Source of the DNA: Candidatus Melainabacteria bacterium
GTDB taxonomy: Bacteria > Cyanobacteriota > Vampirovibrionia > 2-02-FULL-35-15
Reading direction: 5' to 3'
Length of the DNA stretch: 64,000 nt
Assembly (NCBI GenBank): GCA_023250195.1
Contig: JAHFBF010000003.1
Location: forward strand, 347,753 to 411,752
Part shown: positions 7,981 through 15,336 of the stretch, piece by piece
Numbering within the stretch: position 1 is the first letter of the stretch
How the letters are laid out: each line of letters opens with the position of its first letter
The notes under the pieces: generated by a model
What the model was told of the DNA's origin: nothing
What the model saw: the letters and a program-made list of their open reading frames with translations, nothing else
Databases searched by the model: none
Program-made: the position numbers and the translations under genes

Positions 7981-8013
7981 CAGGTTTTGCTTGGCAAACA
8001 AGACAAAACCTTT
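7981..8013. repeat. AGGTTTTG...CAAAACCT inverted repeat upstream of cdd
   Basis: The arms CAGGTTTTG and CAAAACCTTT enclose about 14 nt. A close copy (about 26 of 33 positions identical by eye) is at 11782-11814 upstream of radA, in the same orientation relative to its gene. It is probably a hairpin-forming dispersed element. Confidence 0.6.
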
Positions 8014-8144
8014 CTTTATCAAGTTCATTATTTTAGTCAAGTCACACAGATTGAGTTACTGTTATAAACTATCATAAATTATAAGAGTACGATTTATTGT
8101 CCTCAGATATTGTAAAATAAGGTGATGTTTGTGAAAGGAAATAA

Positions 8145-8708
8145 ATGATATCTTCAAATGATTTTAGGACAGGTCAAACAATTCTCTGGAATAACGGTAT
8201 ATGGACAATTCTTGAATTTCTACATGTAAAACCGGGTAAAGGGGCTGCATTTGTTCGGGCCAAGCTTAAAAATGTAGAAAAAGGCAATGTTATTGAAACC
8301 ACTTTTAGGGGTGCTGAAAAAGTCCCGGTTGCAAATGTTGAAAAACATGAAATGCAATACTTATACAAAACCGGAGATCAGATTACATTTATGAATAACC
8401 AAAGTTATGAGCAGCTGGAAGTAGGAGAAGCTCAGATTGGTGAACCGGTAAAATTTTTAAAAGAAGGTACAAATGTTATGGTTGTATTTTTTGATGAAAA
8501 GATTATAGGAATTGATCTTCCTGCTCATGTTGAGCTAAAAGTAGCAGAAACACCTCCTGGCGTTCGTGGTGATACTGCTGCAGGAAATAATAAACCTGCT
8601 ACGCTTGAAACAGGAGCTCAGATTAATGTCCCGTTTTTTGTTAATATAGGTGATATTGTAAGAGTTGATACAAGAACAAATCAATACATTGATCGGGTTA
8701 AAGGATGA
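8145..8708 (+). CDS. efp: Elongation factor P
   Basis: EF-P relieves ribosome stalling at polyproline stretches. The three beta-barrel domains are present: KOW-like N-domain with HVKPGKGAAFVRAKLKN, the OB domain, and the C-terminal domain ending NIGDIVRVDTRTNQYIDRVKG. The tip-loop residue that is modified in many bacteria is Lys32 in KPGKGAAF, so a lysine-type modification is possible. Length (187) is normal. AAAGGA lies about 6 nt before ATG 8145. accB follows after 109 nt; efp-accB is a widespread gene order in bacteria. Confidence 0.97.
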   Translation: MISSNDFRTGQTILWNNGIWTILEFLHVKPGKGAAFVRAKLKNVEKGNVIETTFRGAEKVPVANVEKHEMQYLYKTGDQITFMNNQSYEQLEVGEAQIGEPVKFLKEGTNVMVVFFDEKIIGIDLPAHVELKVAETPPGVRGDTAAGNNKPATLETGAQINVPFFVNIGDIVRVDTRTNQYIDRVKG

Positions 8709-8734
8709 TGGAAGCCTGCATTATAGTATTTAAA

Positions 8735-8817
8735 GGATTTGTCCGGTTTATCCGGCTCCGATCTTATAAAAGGAATGACAGGAGGAAGCTTCAGCTTGTC
8801 TGAAGCTATAAAAACAA
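8735..8817 (+). promoter_or_regulatory. Recurrent hairpin leader element upstream of accB (copy A)
   Basis: It begins GGATTTGTCC, contains CCGATC, AAAAGGAATGACAGG and AGGAGGAAGC, and ends in a hairpin (GCTTCAG...CTGAAGC) just before ATG 8818. The order of blocks matches elements before the rhodanese (43051-43135), pyrR (34514-34622) and CADD-like (47456-47556) genes. Its hairpin segment GGAAGCTTCAGCTTGTCTG is identical to the one before the CADD-like gene. A TTG-started frame from 8739 (MSGLSG...) runs out of frame into accB and stops at 8855. Confidence 0.7.
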
Positions 8818-9252
8818 ATGAAATTGCCATGGGAAGAGATCGAGGAACTTACTAAATACCTTAAAGAAAAAGGTCTTAGTGAAATTACTATTGAAACAAA
8901 AGATGGGAAAATTAGTGTTAAAAAAGATGAACAGGGAGTAGTTAGATCATCTGCAAAATCTTTCCAGGAGAGTCTGCAGAAGCATGCAGAGCCAGAAGTT
9001 CAAAAATCAAAATATTATGAGGTTACTTCCCCAATGGTAGGGACTTTTTATGTTGCGCCAACTCCTGGTGCAGAACCTTTTGTAAAGGTTGGAGCAAAGA
9101 TAAAAACCGGTGATGTTTTATGCATAATAGAAGCCATGAAAATAATGAATGAATTGCCTGCTGAAATAAATGGTGTAATTACAGAAATCCTTGCAAAGGA
9201 TAATCAGACTGTTGAATATGGACAGATACTAATGAGGATTGATCCAAAATAA
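8818..9252 (+). CDS. accB: Biotin carboxyl carrier protein of acetyl-CoA carboxylase
   Basis: BCCP carries carboxybiotin between the biotin carboxylase and carboxyltransferase in the first step of fatty acid synthesis. The biotin attachment motif is EAMKIMNEL with Lys108 as acceptor. The ~75-residue C-terminal biotinyl domain (SPMVGTFYVAPTPGAEPFVKVG) is complete. The N-terminal helix IEELTKYLKEKGLSEITIETKDG is typical of AccB, followed by a Gln/Lys/Ser-rich linker. accC, often next, is not adjacent. The nearest SD-like sequence (AGGAGG) lies about 30 nt upstream, separated from the ATG by the leader hairpin. Confidence 0.96.
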   Translation: MKLPWEEIEELTKYLKEKGLSEITIETKDGKISVKKDEQGVVRSSAKSFQESLQKHAEPEVQKSKYYEVTSPMVGTFYVAPTPGAEPFVKVGAKIKTGDVLCIIEAMKIMNELPAEINGVITEILAKDNQTVEYGQILMRIDPK

Positions 9253-9287
9253 AATTCAGGGTGTAACCTGGTGTGCCAGATAAATGT

Positions 9288-10280
9288 ATGAATAAACCAA
9301 TCAGTATATTAGTTGTTTTAATGTTTATTTCACAAAATTATTTTCCTGCATATGCAGAAGAAAATGGTTCAAATAAAAAAGAATCAAAGAAAGCAGTAAA
9401 ACAGAAAGTAATTAAAGATACTAATGCTAAACAATTTAATATGGTTGAAAAAAAACAGCCTGTTGTCCCAGATGTTTCATTTGGAGCAGAAGATTCTGCT
9501 CAGGAAGAATTGATCCAGGTAAGTGTAAGAAATGAATTTGATGAAGAAATCAAAGTTAAGTTTGATACAAATAGAGAGTATCCAATTGCTCCTCATGAAT
9601 CCATTAGTCTCGGGCAGAGAAAATCAGGGAAATATACTTTAACTGTTTACAGTAAAACAGGTGAGTTTGTTGATAATCTTACAAAAGACATTGATTTAAA
9701 AAACAAGTTTATTTTAAATAAAGACACAGTTTCCAATGCAGATAAAATTACTGGCTTAACAACAGGACAAAAAGTCGCAATTACTGCTGGAGCACTTGGT
9801 GCTGCTGCAGTTGGCGGTGTACTGATAAATAAAGCATTGCAGAATAATCAGGAGCAGATTGCCCCGCCAGTACAACAACAGGAGTTGTCAGGACAGAATC
9901 AATTACCATTACAGGTTCAGCAGCTGCCGGTAGGGGAGGGTTTGAAACCCGCTCCTACACAGGATCAAAATCAACCAATCGTTCAAAATAACCAATTTGC
10001 TCCCGATGGTATGGCAGTTAAGTTTTTAAATATGAAGTACCCGCAGGTTACAGTTATAGTTGAAGGAACTGATGGACAACCAATTGGCAATAACTGGGTG
10101 ATTTCTCTTGCCCTGCCGGAACGCAAGCCACAGCCATTTGTTTTTAATGGTGAGAAAATTACAATAAATCCTGAACAGAAAATAAAAGCTGTTTTGCAAA
10201 ATGGACTTGAACTGCAAAGATATGGATTTGAGTTGGATGTTGATCCAGTTGATAATTTTTATGTATGGGTTCTGAAATGA
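9288..10280 (+). CDS. Exported or membrane-anchored protein of unknown function
   Basis: I do not recognise the family. ATG 9288 gives a direct signal peptide (MNKPISILVVLMFISQNYF, cleavage near AYAEE); an in-frame GTG at 9273 is possible but less natural. A Lys-rich linker is followed by a beta-rich domain at ~75-145 (VSVRNEFDEEIKVKFDTN). A small hydrophobic segment (VAITAGALGAAAVGGVLI) follows near residue 170, then a Gln/Pro-rich linker and a second beta-rich domain to the end. The linker includes VGEGLKPAPTQ, encoded by the imperfect palindrome at 9930-9958. The stop is 22 nt from the convergent radA end. Confidence 0.7.
   Translation: MNKPISILVVLMFISQNYFPAYAEENGSNKKESKKAVKQKVIKDTNAKQFNMVEKKQPVVPDVSFGAEDSAQEELIQVSVRNEFDEEIKVKFDTNREYPIAPHESISLGQRKSGKYTLTVYSKTGEFVDNLTKDIDLKNKFILNKDTVSNADKITGLTTGQKVAITAGALGAAAVGGVLINKALQNNQEQIAPPVQQQELSGQNQLPLQVQQLPVGEGLKPAPTQDQNQPIVQNNQFAPDGMAVKFLNMKYPQVTVIVEGTDGQPIGNNWVISLALPERKPQPFVFNGEKITINPEQKIKAVLQNGLELQRYGFELDVDPVDNFYVWVLK
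9930..9958. repeat. Imperfect palindrome encoding GEGLKPAPT
   Basis: GTAGGGGAGGGTTT pairs imperfectly with AAACCCGCTCCTAC. It is in frame in the linker of the exported hypothetical. Its peptide matches the one produced by the radA insertion at 11340-11360 (KAGLKPAST), in the same reading frame. Confidence 0.85.
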
Positions 10281-10286
10281 TATTTT

Positions 10287-10314
10287 GTAGTTTCGTAGCA
10301 TGCTACGAAACTAC
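10287..10314. repeat. 28-nt perfect palindrome at the convergent radA end
   Basis: The left half is GTAGTTTCGTAGCA and the right half is its exact reverse complement. It provides the radA stop codon at 10303-10305 and separates radA from the convergent exported hypothetical, so it may serve as a shared 3' hairpin. Confidence 0.93.
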
Positions 10315-11700
10315 GGATGGTTGTGTTGTGGTCAAAGAATATCTTATTACATCCAAGATTTTCTTTGCCTGATAGATTTCAATTTTATTGTTTTGTATTT
10401 TTGTATCCATATCTGGAATTACTGCTCTTTCAAAACCAAGCTTAACAGCTTCTTTAATTCTGTTTTCAATTTGATTCACCTGTCTGATTTCACCGGTTAA
10501 ACCAATCTCACCAATGAAAACTGTTTTCTTGGAAGGAATAACATCTTGCTTGCAGCTGACTATTGACATTGCAATGGATAAATCAAGAGCTGGTTCATAA
10601 CTGCTTAGACCACCAACAAGGTTTACAAACAAATCATGTTTTGAAAAATTAAATCCGATTCGTCGCTCTAAAATAGCAATGATTTGCAAGACTCTGTTGT
10701 AATCGAGTCCATTAGCAACTCTACGTGGAGTGGTATAGGTGGTTCCGCCTACAAGTGCCTGGACTTCTGCAATAATTGTTTTACTTCCTTCTATCAGTGC
10801 AGAATAAGTGCTTCCTGGTACAGGTTCTTTATTCTGAGACATGAAAAGAAAACTGGGATTTGATATTGCCTTTAAACCTGTATCCTTCATCTCAAAAACG
10901 GAAATTTCATTTGTGCATCCAAAGCGATTTTTTGTAGCACGCAGAACTCTGAAGTTATGAAACTTCTCTCCTTCAAAATATAAAACAGTGTCTACAATAT
11001 GTTCTAAAACTTTTGGACCTGCAATCAGCCCTTCTTTATTTACATGCCCGACTAAAATTGTGGTTATATTTTTATCTTTTGCAAGTCTTAGAATCTTGTT
11101 TGCACATTCTCTTACCTGACTTACATTTCCAGCTGAAGATTCAAGCTCGGGATGATATATTGCCTGAATAGAATCGATTATTAAAAACTCTGGTTTTTCT
11201 TTTTCAATAAGGTTTATTATCGTCTCGAGATTATTTTCGGCAAGTAAAAGCAAATTCTCACTGTCCAAATTTAACCTCTGTGCGCGAAGTTTAATTTGAT
11301 AGATGGATTCTTCTGCTGTTATATAGGCTACCTTTGTTGAGGCAGGTTTCAAACCTGCCTTTACTTGTGATAAATCATCAGCTACCTGAAGTAAAATCGT
11401 TGACTTTCCGATGCCCGGTTCACCGGCAAGCAAAACTAGAGATCCCTGTACAAATCCACCCCCAAGGACATTATCCAATTCTTTATCAAATGATTTTATT
11501 CTTTGTAAATTTTCAATATTTATAGAAGCAGATGAACTGAAAGAATTATCTAAATCAATTAAATTGGATTTTGTGGATTTTTTATGAACAACTTCTTCTA
11601 TTAAGGTATTCCATGAATTGCATTCTGGACATTTGCCTAAATAGCTTAAGGTTGTGTGACCACATTCTTGGCATGTCCATTTAGTTGAAGTTTTAGCCAT
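10303..11700 (-). CDS. radA: DNA repair protein RadA (Sms)
   Basis: RadA is a hexameric RecA-like branch-migration helicase acting in homologous recombination and transformation. The N-terminal zinc finger is CQECGHTTLSYLGKCPEC. Walker A is GEPGIGKST, the RadA signature is KNRFGCTNEISVFEM, and the C-terminal Lon-like domain includes VNLVGGLSSYEPALDLSIAMS. I start at ATG 11700 (MAKTSTKWTC), because the upstream TTG only adds leader-encoded residues. An in-frame insertion at 11340-11360 gives KAGLKPAST between the Walker A region and the next strand. The last residues (PSVVS) and stop come from the palindrome at 10287-10314. Confidence 0.95.
   Translation of the reverse strand: MAKTSTKWTCQECGHTTLSYLGKCPECNSWNTLIEEVVHKKSTKSNLIDLDNSFSSSASINIENLQRIKSFDKELDNVLGGGFVQGSLVLLAGEPGIGKSTILLQVADDLSQVKAGLKPASTKVAYITAEESIYQIKLRAQRLNLDSENLLLLAENNLETIINLIEKEKPEFLIIDSIQAIYHPELESSAGNVSQVRECANKILRLAKDKNITTILVGHVNKEGLIAGPKVLEHIVDTVLYFEGEKFHNFRVLRATKNRFGCTNEISVFEMKDTGLKAISNPSFLFMSQNKEPVPGSTYSALIEGSKTIIAEVQALVGGTTYTTPRRVANGLDYNRVLQIIAILERRIGFNFSKHDLFVNLVGGLSSYEPALDLSIAMSIVSCKQDVIPSKKTVFIGEIGLTGEIRQVNQIENRIKEAVKLGFERAVIPDMDTKIQNNKIEIYQAKKILDVIRYSLTTTQPSVVS
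11340..11360. repeat. Palindrome AGGCAGGTTT/AAACCTGCCT inside radA
   Basis: Perfect arms of 10 nt flank one central base. The same core occurs at 13406-13426 and 40920-40940 outside genes, so this is a mobile or dispersed element that landed in frame in radA. Confidence 0.93.
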
Positions 11701-11712
11701 TTTTTTATTCCG

Positions 11713-11814
11713 CAACACAATTTTCTAATAAAATTGTGTTGCTTTGCAGAGTACTCCTGGTATTTTTTGCTTATCATTATCCAGGTTTTGCCTAATGAAC
11801 AGGTCAAAACCTTT
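11713..11814 (-). promoter_or_regulatory. Leader region of radA with two hairpins
   Basis: On the minus strand the radA start is preceded by a 12-bp hairpin (CAACACAATTTT with its inverse, 11713-11741) ending 13 nt before the ATG. Farther upstream is the AGGTTTTG...CAAAACCT inverted repeat (11782-11814) shared with the cdd upstream region. AGGAG occurs between them. I see no consensus promoter. Confidence 0.5.
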
Positions 11815-11827
11815 ATTTGTGAATTCG

Positions 11828-13345
11828 TTACACATAGTTAGTTAAATAATTAACTAATGTTCTTACCCCGACTCCTGTTGGTCCTTTTGGACCATATTCA
11901 TTTTCTTTATCAATCCACGATGGACCAGCAATATCTATATGAACCCACGGAATATCAGCTACAAATTTTTCGATAAATACAGCCCCGTTTTGTGCACCGG
12001 ATTTACCCTTTGATCCGGTGTTAATCATATCTGCAATATCACTTTTTATTTTTTCTCTATCCTCGTCAAAAAGCGGTAGCTGCCACATTCTTTCACCGGC
12101 TTCATTTCCAGCTCTTATGATTTTATCTGCAAGTTCTTGATTATTTGTCATAACTCCATTTGCTGTATCACCAAGTGCAACGACACATGCACCGGTTAAT
12201 GTAGCAAGATCAATAATTTCATCAGGCTTTTGTTTTACTACATAAGATACGGCATCAGCTAAAGTGACACGTCCTTCAGCATCAGTATTTAAAACTTCAA
12301 TTGTTTTTCCAGCCATTGAGCGGATAACATCACCGGGTCTGTATGCCTTTCCGCCTGGCATATTTTCAGTAGCTGCAACTATCATGGTAACTGCAACATC
12401 TGGCTGAAGCTCTCTCATTGTACTCATTGTGCCGATTACTGCAGCAGAACCGGACATGTCATCTTTCATGGTTTCCATTGAATTGGCTGGTTTAAGTGAA
12501 AGCCCGCCGGAATCAAAAGTAATCCCTTTACCTACAATTGCAATGTGTTTTTTAGGTTTGCCTTTTGGAGTGTATTTAATTTCAATAAACTTTGGCGGTT
12601 CATTGCTTCCTTGTGCTACAGCAAGAAATGCACCCATTCCAAGTTTTTCACATGCTTCACGATCTAAAACTTTGATTTTTAGTTTATTTTCTTTTGCTAC
12701 TTTCCTGGCTATGTTTGCAATTTTTGTAGGAGTCATGGTTATTGCTGATTCAGTAACCATATCTCTTGCTAGAGCTTGTGCTTTTGCAACAATGTTTCCT
12801 TTCTTAACTCCTGCTTCTATGTCTTTTAATTTTGATTTATCTGTTTCAGCAATAATTAAAGTCTGAATTTCTTTTTTAGGTTCTTTTTTGTCTTTTGATT
12901 TAAACTTATCAAATTCATAAATTGCCAGCTGTGAAACTTCTGTCAAGGTCTGTGCAGCATCTTTTGTATCTATTTTTCCGGTACCGACTCCATGTAAAAT
13001 AGTGCAAGCTGTTTTTGCTTTTTCTCTTTTTGCTGTGCGAATTGCTGCTGCAGATGCTTTTCTAACAGCATTTAGATCAAACTTTTCTTTCTCACCAAGT
13101 CCTACAATGATTACTTTTTTTGCAGGGATTGAACCATTTGTTCTTATAGTTAAAGTGCTTCCAATCTTTCCTTTAAAGTCTTCTTCTTTTATTATCTTTT
13201 TAATTAACCCGTCAAGGGCAAGATTAACCGCTCCAGTTCCTCCGCGTAGAGTCACGCCATGGCGTGACTCTACTTCAAATAAATTTATAATTAACACATC
13301 GCATGGAATATTTTCGAGTTTTTGATTCTTTAGAATTATTTTCAT
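11828..13345 (-). CDS. pepA: Leucyl/cytosol aminopeptidase (M17)
   Basis: M17 enzymes are hexameric di-metal aminopeptidases that trim N-terminal residues from peptides. The M17 signature NTDAEGRVTLADAV is intact. KGITFDSGGLSLKP and DMSGSAAVIG provide further metal and active-site residues. The N-terminal macro-like domain is also recognisable (KVIIVGLGEKEKFDL). The 505-residue length is normal. Near the N-terminus, VESRHGVTL is encoded by a perfect 28-nt palindrome (13246-13273) inserted in frame. The gene starts 106 nt from the divergent 5S promoter. Confidence 0.95.
   Translation of the reverse strand: MKIILKNQKLENIPCDVLIINLFEVESRHGVTLRGGTGAVNLALDGLIKKIIKEEDFKGKIGSTLTIRTNGSIPAKKVIIVGLGEKEKFDLNAVRKASAAAIRTAKREKAKTACTILHGVGTGKIDTKDAAQTLTEVSQLAIYEFDKFKSKDKKEPKKEIQTLIIAETDKSKLKDIEAGVKKGNIVAKAQALARDMVTESAITMTPTKIANIARKVAKENKLKIKVLDREACEKLGMGAFLAVAQGSNEPPKFIEIKYTPKGKPKKHIAIVGKGITFDSGGLSLKPANSMETMKDDMSGSAAVIGTMSTMRELQPDVAVTMIVAATENMPGGKAYRPGDVIRSMAGKTIEVLNTDAEGRVTLADAVSYVVKQKPDEIIDLATLTGACVVALGDTANGVMTNNQELADKIIRAGNEAGERMWQLPLFDEDREKIKSDIADMINTGSKGKSGAQNGAVFIEKFVADIPWVHIDIAGPSWIDKENEYGPKGPTGVGVRTLVNYLTNYV
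13246..13273. repeat. 28-nt perfect palindrome inside pepA
   Basis: The left half is GTAGAGTCACGCCA and the right half is its exact reverse complement. It is in frame near codons 25-33 of pepA. Confidence 0.95.
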
Positions 13346-13405
13346 TACTTCTTATTATCCTTTCTTAAAACCTGTAAAACCAATTCTAACTCGTTGAGGC
13401 TGTCG

Positions 13406-13426
13406 AGGCAGGTTTTAAACCTGCCT
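13406..13426. repeat. AGGCAGGTTT palindrome upstream of pepA
   Basis: Same 10-nt arms as at 11340-11360 and 40920-40940. It lies between the pepA start and the divergent 5S promoter. Confidence 0.85.
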
Positions 13427-13450
13427 TTACAATGTTCATTATTATATTTT

Positions 13451-13478
13451 TTGACAAGTACTATATTTGTTGTATAAT
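13451..13478 (+). promoter_or_regulatory. Consensus sigma-70 promoter of the 5S rRNA gene
   Basis: TTGACA (13451-13456) and TATAAT (13473-13478) are both perfect matches, separated by 16 nt. The mature 5S begins 6 nt after the -10, so transcription starts at or next to the mature 5' end. Confidence 0.9.
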
Positions 13479-13483
13479 AAAAA

Positions 13484-13604
13484 GTCCTTGGTGTGAATGC
13501 GGCTGGAACACACCCGTTCCCATTCCGAACACGACAGTAAAGACAGCTAGCAGCGACAATATTTAAATCGCAAGGTTTTGAGAAGATAGCCATGCGCCAG
13601 GGAC
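13484..13604 (+). rRNA. rrf: 5S ribosomal RNA, solitary copy
   Basis: The 121-nt gene shows the 5S signature CCCGTTCCCATTCCGAAC. Its ends GTCCTTGGTG and CGCCAGGGAC pair as a 10-bp helix I with two G-U pairs. No 16S or 23S gene lies on either side; it is flanked by pepA (opposite strand) and a hypothetical. With a consensus promoter directly in front and a terminator 6 nt behind, it appears to be a self-contained unit unlinked from an rRNA operon in this window. Confidence 0.95.
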
Positions 13605-13609
13605 TTATA

Positions 13610-13644
13610 AAGAACCTCTGAGAAGATCGGAGGTTCTTTTTTTT
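13610..13644 (+). terminator. Rho-independent terminator of 5S rRNA
   Basis: The stem AAGAACCTC pairs with GAGGTTCTT across an 11-nt loop and runs into eight T residues. It begins 6 nt after the 5S gene. Confidence 0.93.
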
Positions 13645-13714
13645 ATGCAGCTAAGGGATTTTTGTTTTTAATGTGTTTGTGAAAATTTTAAGTAAAATTA
13701 TCTAGTCTAGGGTT

Positions 13715-14410
13715 TTAATTTTTAGCTCCAAGTGCTTTAGCTGCTTGTGCTTGTGTCATCTTACCACCGCCTGGTAGTTTGTCTAAAGCTGCTGCACCTT
13801 CTCCACCTGCTTTTGCATAAAATGGTGAAAGGTTTGGATCTGATGATCTGTTTTTTAGTTTTGAAATTCTATCTGAATTCTTTCCAATACTTTCTGCAAC
13901 TCCAGGCAATTTGTCTTTAAATTGTTCTATTAATTCAATGTTTTCAACTGCTATAGATGGATCCATTCCGCCTTTTTCTGCAATTGCCAGTGTTGCTCTA
14001 ATATATTTATCTACTTCTTTTTTGCTGAAAGCCTGTGTAAATGAAGTGTTACCTTTTACGATTTGCTCTTCTATTTTGCCGACAAATGCGCATACTTGAG
14101 CTTGAGCACTTAATATTGCTTTTTCATCTTTACTGAGTCCTTTTTTTGCCTGTGATATGGCTTTATTAATTTGCCTAGCTCTTTCAGCTAGAACGGCTTT
14201 TCCATCATGAATATTTAATTCTCCACCCATGGTTACTTTAAGTGCTGTTTTATCAGCTTTTTTAATTGGTAACTTATTTATAGAACTACTAACTAATGCA
14301 CCATCATGATGATCTAAAAATCTTCTTAGTTTTTGAAATTCAGCGACTACAGCTGTATGTGTTTCTTTAGGGGCTAGTGATCCTGGTGTTAGTTGAAACA
14401 GTAAAAACAT
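13715..14410 (-). CDS. Hypothetical helical protein
   Basis: I do not recognise the family. The 231-residue product starts at ATG 14410, preceded by GAGGAG about 10 nt upstream; the upstream in-frame TTG overlaps that SD and is unlikely. Most of the chain is predicted helical and Lys/Ala-rich (AERARQINKAISQAKKGLSKD, SKKEVDKYIRATLAIAEKGG), without a signal peptide or membrane segment. The C-terminus is Gly/Ala-rich (LPGGGKMTQAQAAKALGAKN). It stands alone between the 5S unit and upp. It may be a lineage-specific protein. Confidence 0.7.
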   Translation of the reverse strand: MFLLFQLTPGSLAPKETHTAVVAEFQKLRRFLDHHDGALVSSSINKLPIKKADKTALKVTMGGELNIHDGKAVLAERARQINKAISQAKKGLSKDEKAILSAQAQVCAFVGKIEEQIVKGNTSFTQAFSKKEVDKYIRATLAIAEKGGMDPSIAVENIELIEQFKDKLPGVAESIGKNSDRISKLKNRSSDPNLSPFYAKAGGEGAAALDKLPGGGKMTQAQAAKALGAKN

Positions 14411-14548
14411 CTTTAAATTTCTCCTCAAATAACTTCTTGAATATTATATTAAACAGATCAGAAACTTTTTTCAATCTAATATAGTTTGATTATGACATAA
14501 CCGAATCTTAAAATGCAATACTAAATATTAAAAGAAAATGAAAGTTTG

Positions 14549-14678
14549 TTTTAACCTTTGTATGAATATAGATGCATTTTACTAAATTATTCTACAGGTT
14601 AAAAGGTTAAAATGATTTTTGCTTTTATTGATTCATTTACATACGTTAAGAAAAAAGGTTAAGATATTAGGTTAAAAC
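14549..14678 (+). promoter_or_regulatory. Cluster of AGGTTAA boxes before upp
   Basis: AGGTTAA occurs four times in the sense direction (14596, 14604, 14656, 14670), and TTTTAACCT occurs once inverted at 14549. The two central copies are tandem at 8-nt spacing and the last ends 8 nt before the upp ATG, overlapping the expected ribosome-binding site. This looks like a regulator-binding array or RNA structure, but I recognise no known operator. No consensus promoter is visible. Confidence 0.4.
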
Positions 14679-14683
14679 TTTCT

Positions 14684-15316
14684 ATGTCTGTAATAAAAAC
14701 AAAAAGCGATTTAGTGGAAAATTGGTTAAGCATTGCACGGGATAAAAAGACCAATTCTGAGCAGTTTCGTGCTGCTATGGAAAATATTGGACTTTTATTA
14801 TTTTCAGAAGCAGTAAACGATGTAAAAGGTTTAACTACAAAACAGCATATAAAAACCCCACTCATAAAAACACAGGTAAGGTACCTTGATCAAAAAAATA
14901 TTTATATAATTCCAGTTTTACGTGCAGGACTTTCAATGTTGTCCGGGATAAGAAGATTGGTTCCTGAAGCAAAGGTAGCGCATGTTGGTTTGTATAGAAA
15001 TGAAAACACTCTTGAACCACATTGGTATCTTGATAAACTTCCAAAAAAAATCACAAAGCGTTCCACATTTTTTATTCTTGAACCCATGATTGCAACCGCT
15101 GGAACTATTACACAGGTTATACAAAGAATAGTAATTTTAGGGTCTGTGAAAATCTTTGTAATTAGTTCATTAATTTCAGGACAGGCTAAAAAGAAACTTG
15201 AGGAAAAATTCCCGATGGTGAATTTTCATGTTGCAGGGATTGATCCAATGCTAAATCATAAAGGCTATATTGTCCCTGGATTAGGAGATGCTGGCGACAG
15301 AGCGTTTAATATGTAA
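14684..15316 (+). CDS. upp: Uracil phosphoribosyltransferase
   Basis: The enzyme makes UMP from uracil and PRPP in pyrimidine salvage. VPVL-like IIPVLRAGLSML, VGLYRNENTLEPHWYLDKLP and the uracil-binding end GLGDAGDRAFNM are family hallmarks. The PRPP loop reads EPMIATAGTI rather than the common DPMLATGGS, so the loop is somewhat divergent (Thr retained after Ala). Length (210) is typical. The AGGTTAA boxes lie directly upstream. Together with cdd and pyrR it gives the window a pyrimidine salvage/regulation set scattered over several transcription units. Confidence 0.92.
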   Translation: MSVIKTKSDLVENWLSIARDKKTNSEQFRAAMENIGLLLFSEAVNDVKGLTTKQHIKTPLIKTQVRYLDQKNIYIIPVLRAGLSMLSGIRRLVPEAKVAHVGLYRNENTLEPHWYLDKLPKKITKRSTFFILEPMIATAGTITQVIQRIVILGSVKIFVISSLISGQAKKKLEEKFPMVNFHVAGIDPMLNHKGYIVPGLGDAGDRAFNM

Positions 15317-15336
15317 TGTTGGGGCAGGTCAGGTTG

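Noticed and set aside
13345..13593. Open frame antisense to the 5S rRNA (82 codons)
   Set aside because: It covers the complement of a clear 5S rRNA and its promoter; no SD and no family motif.
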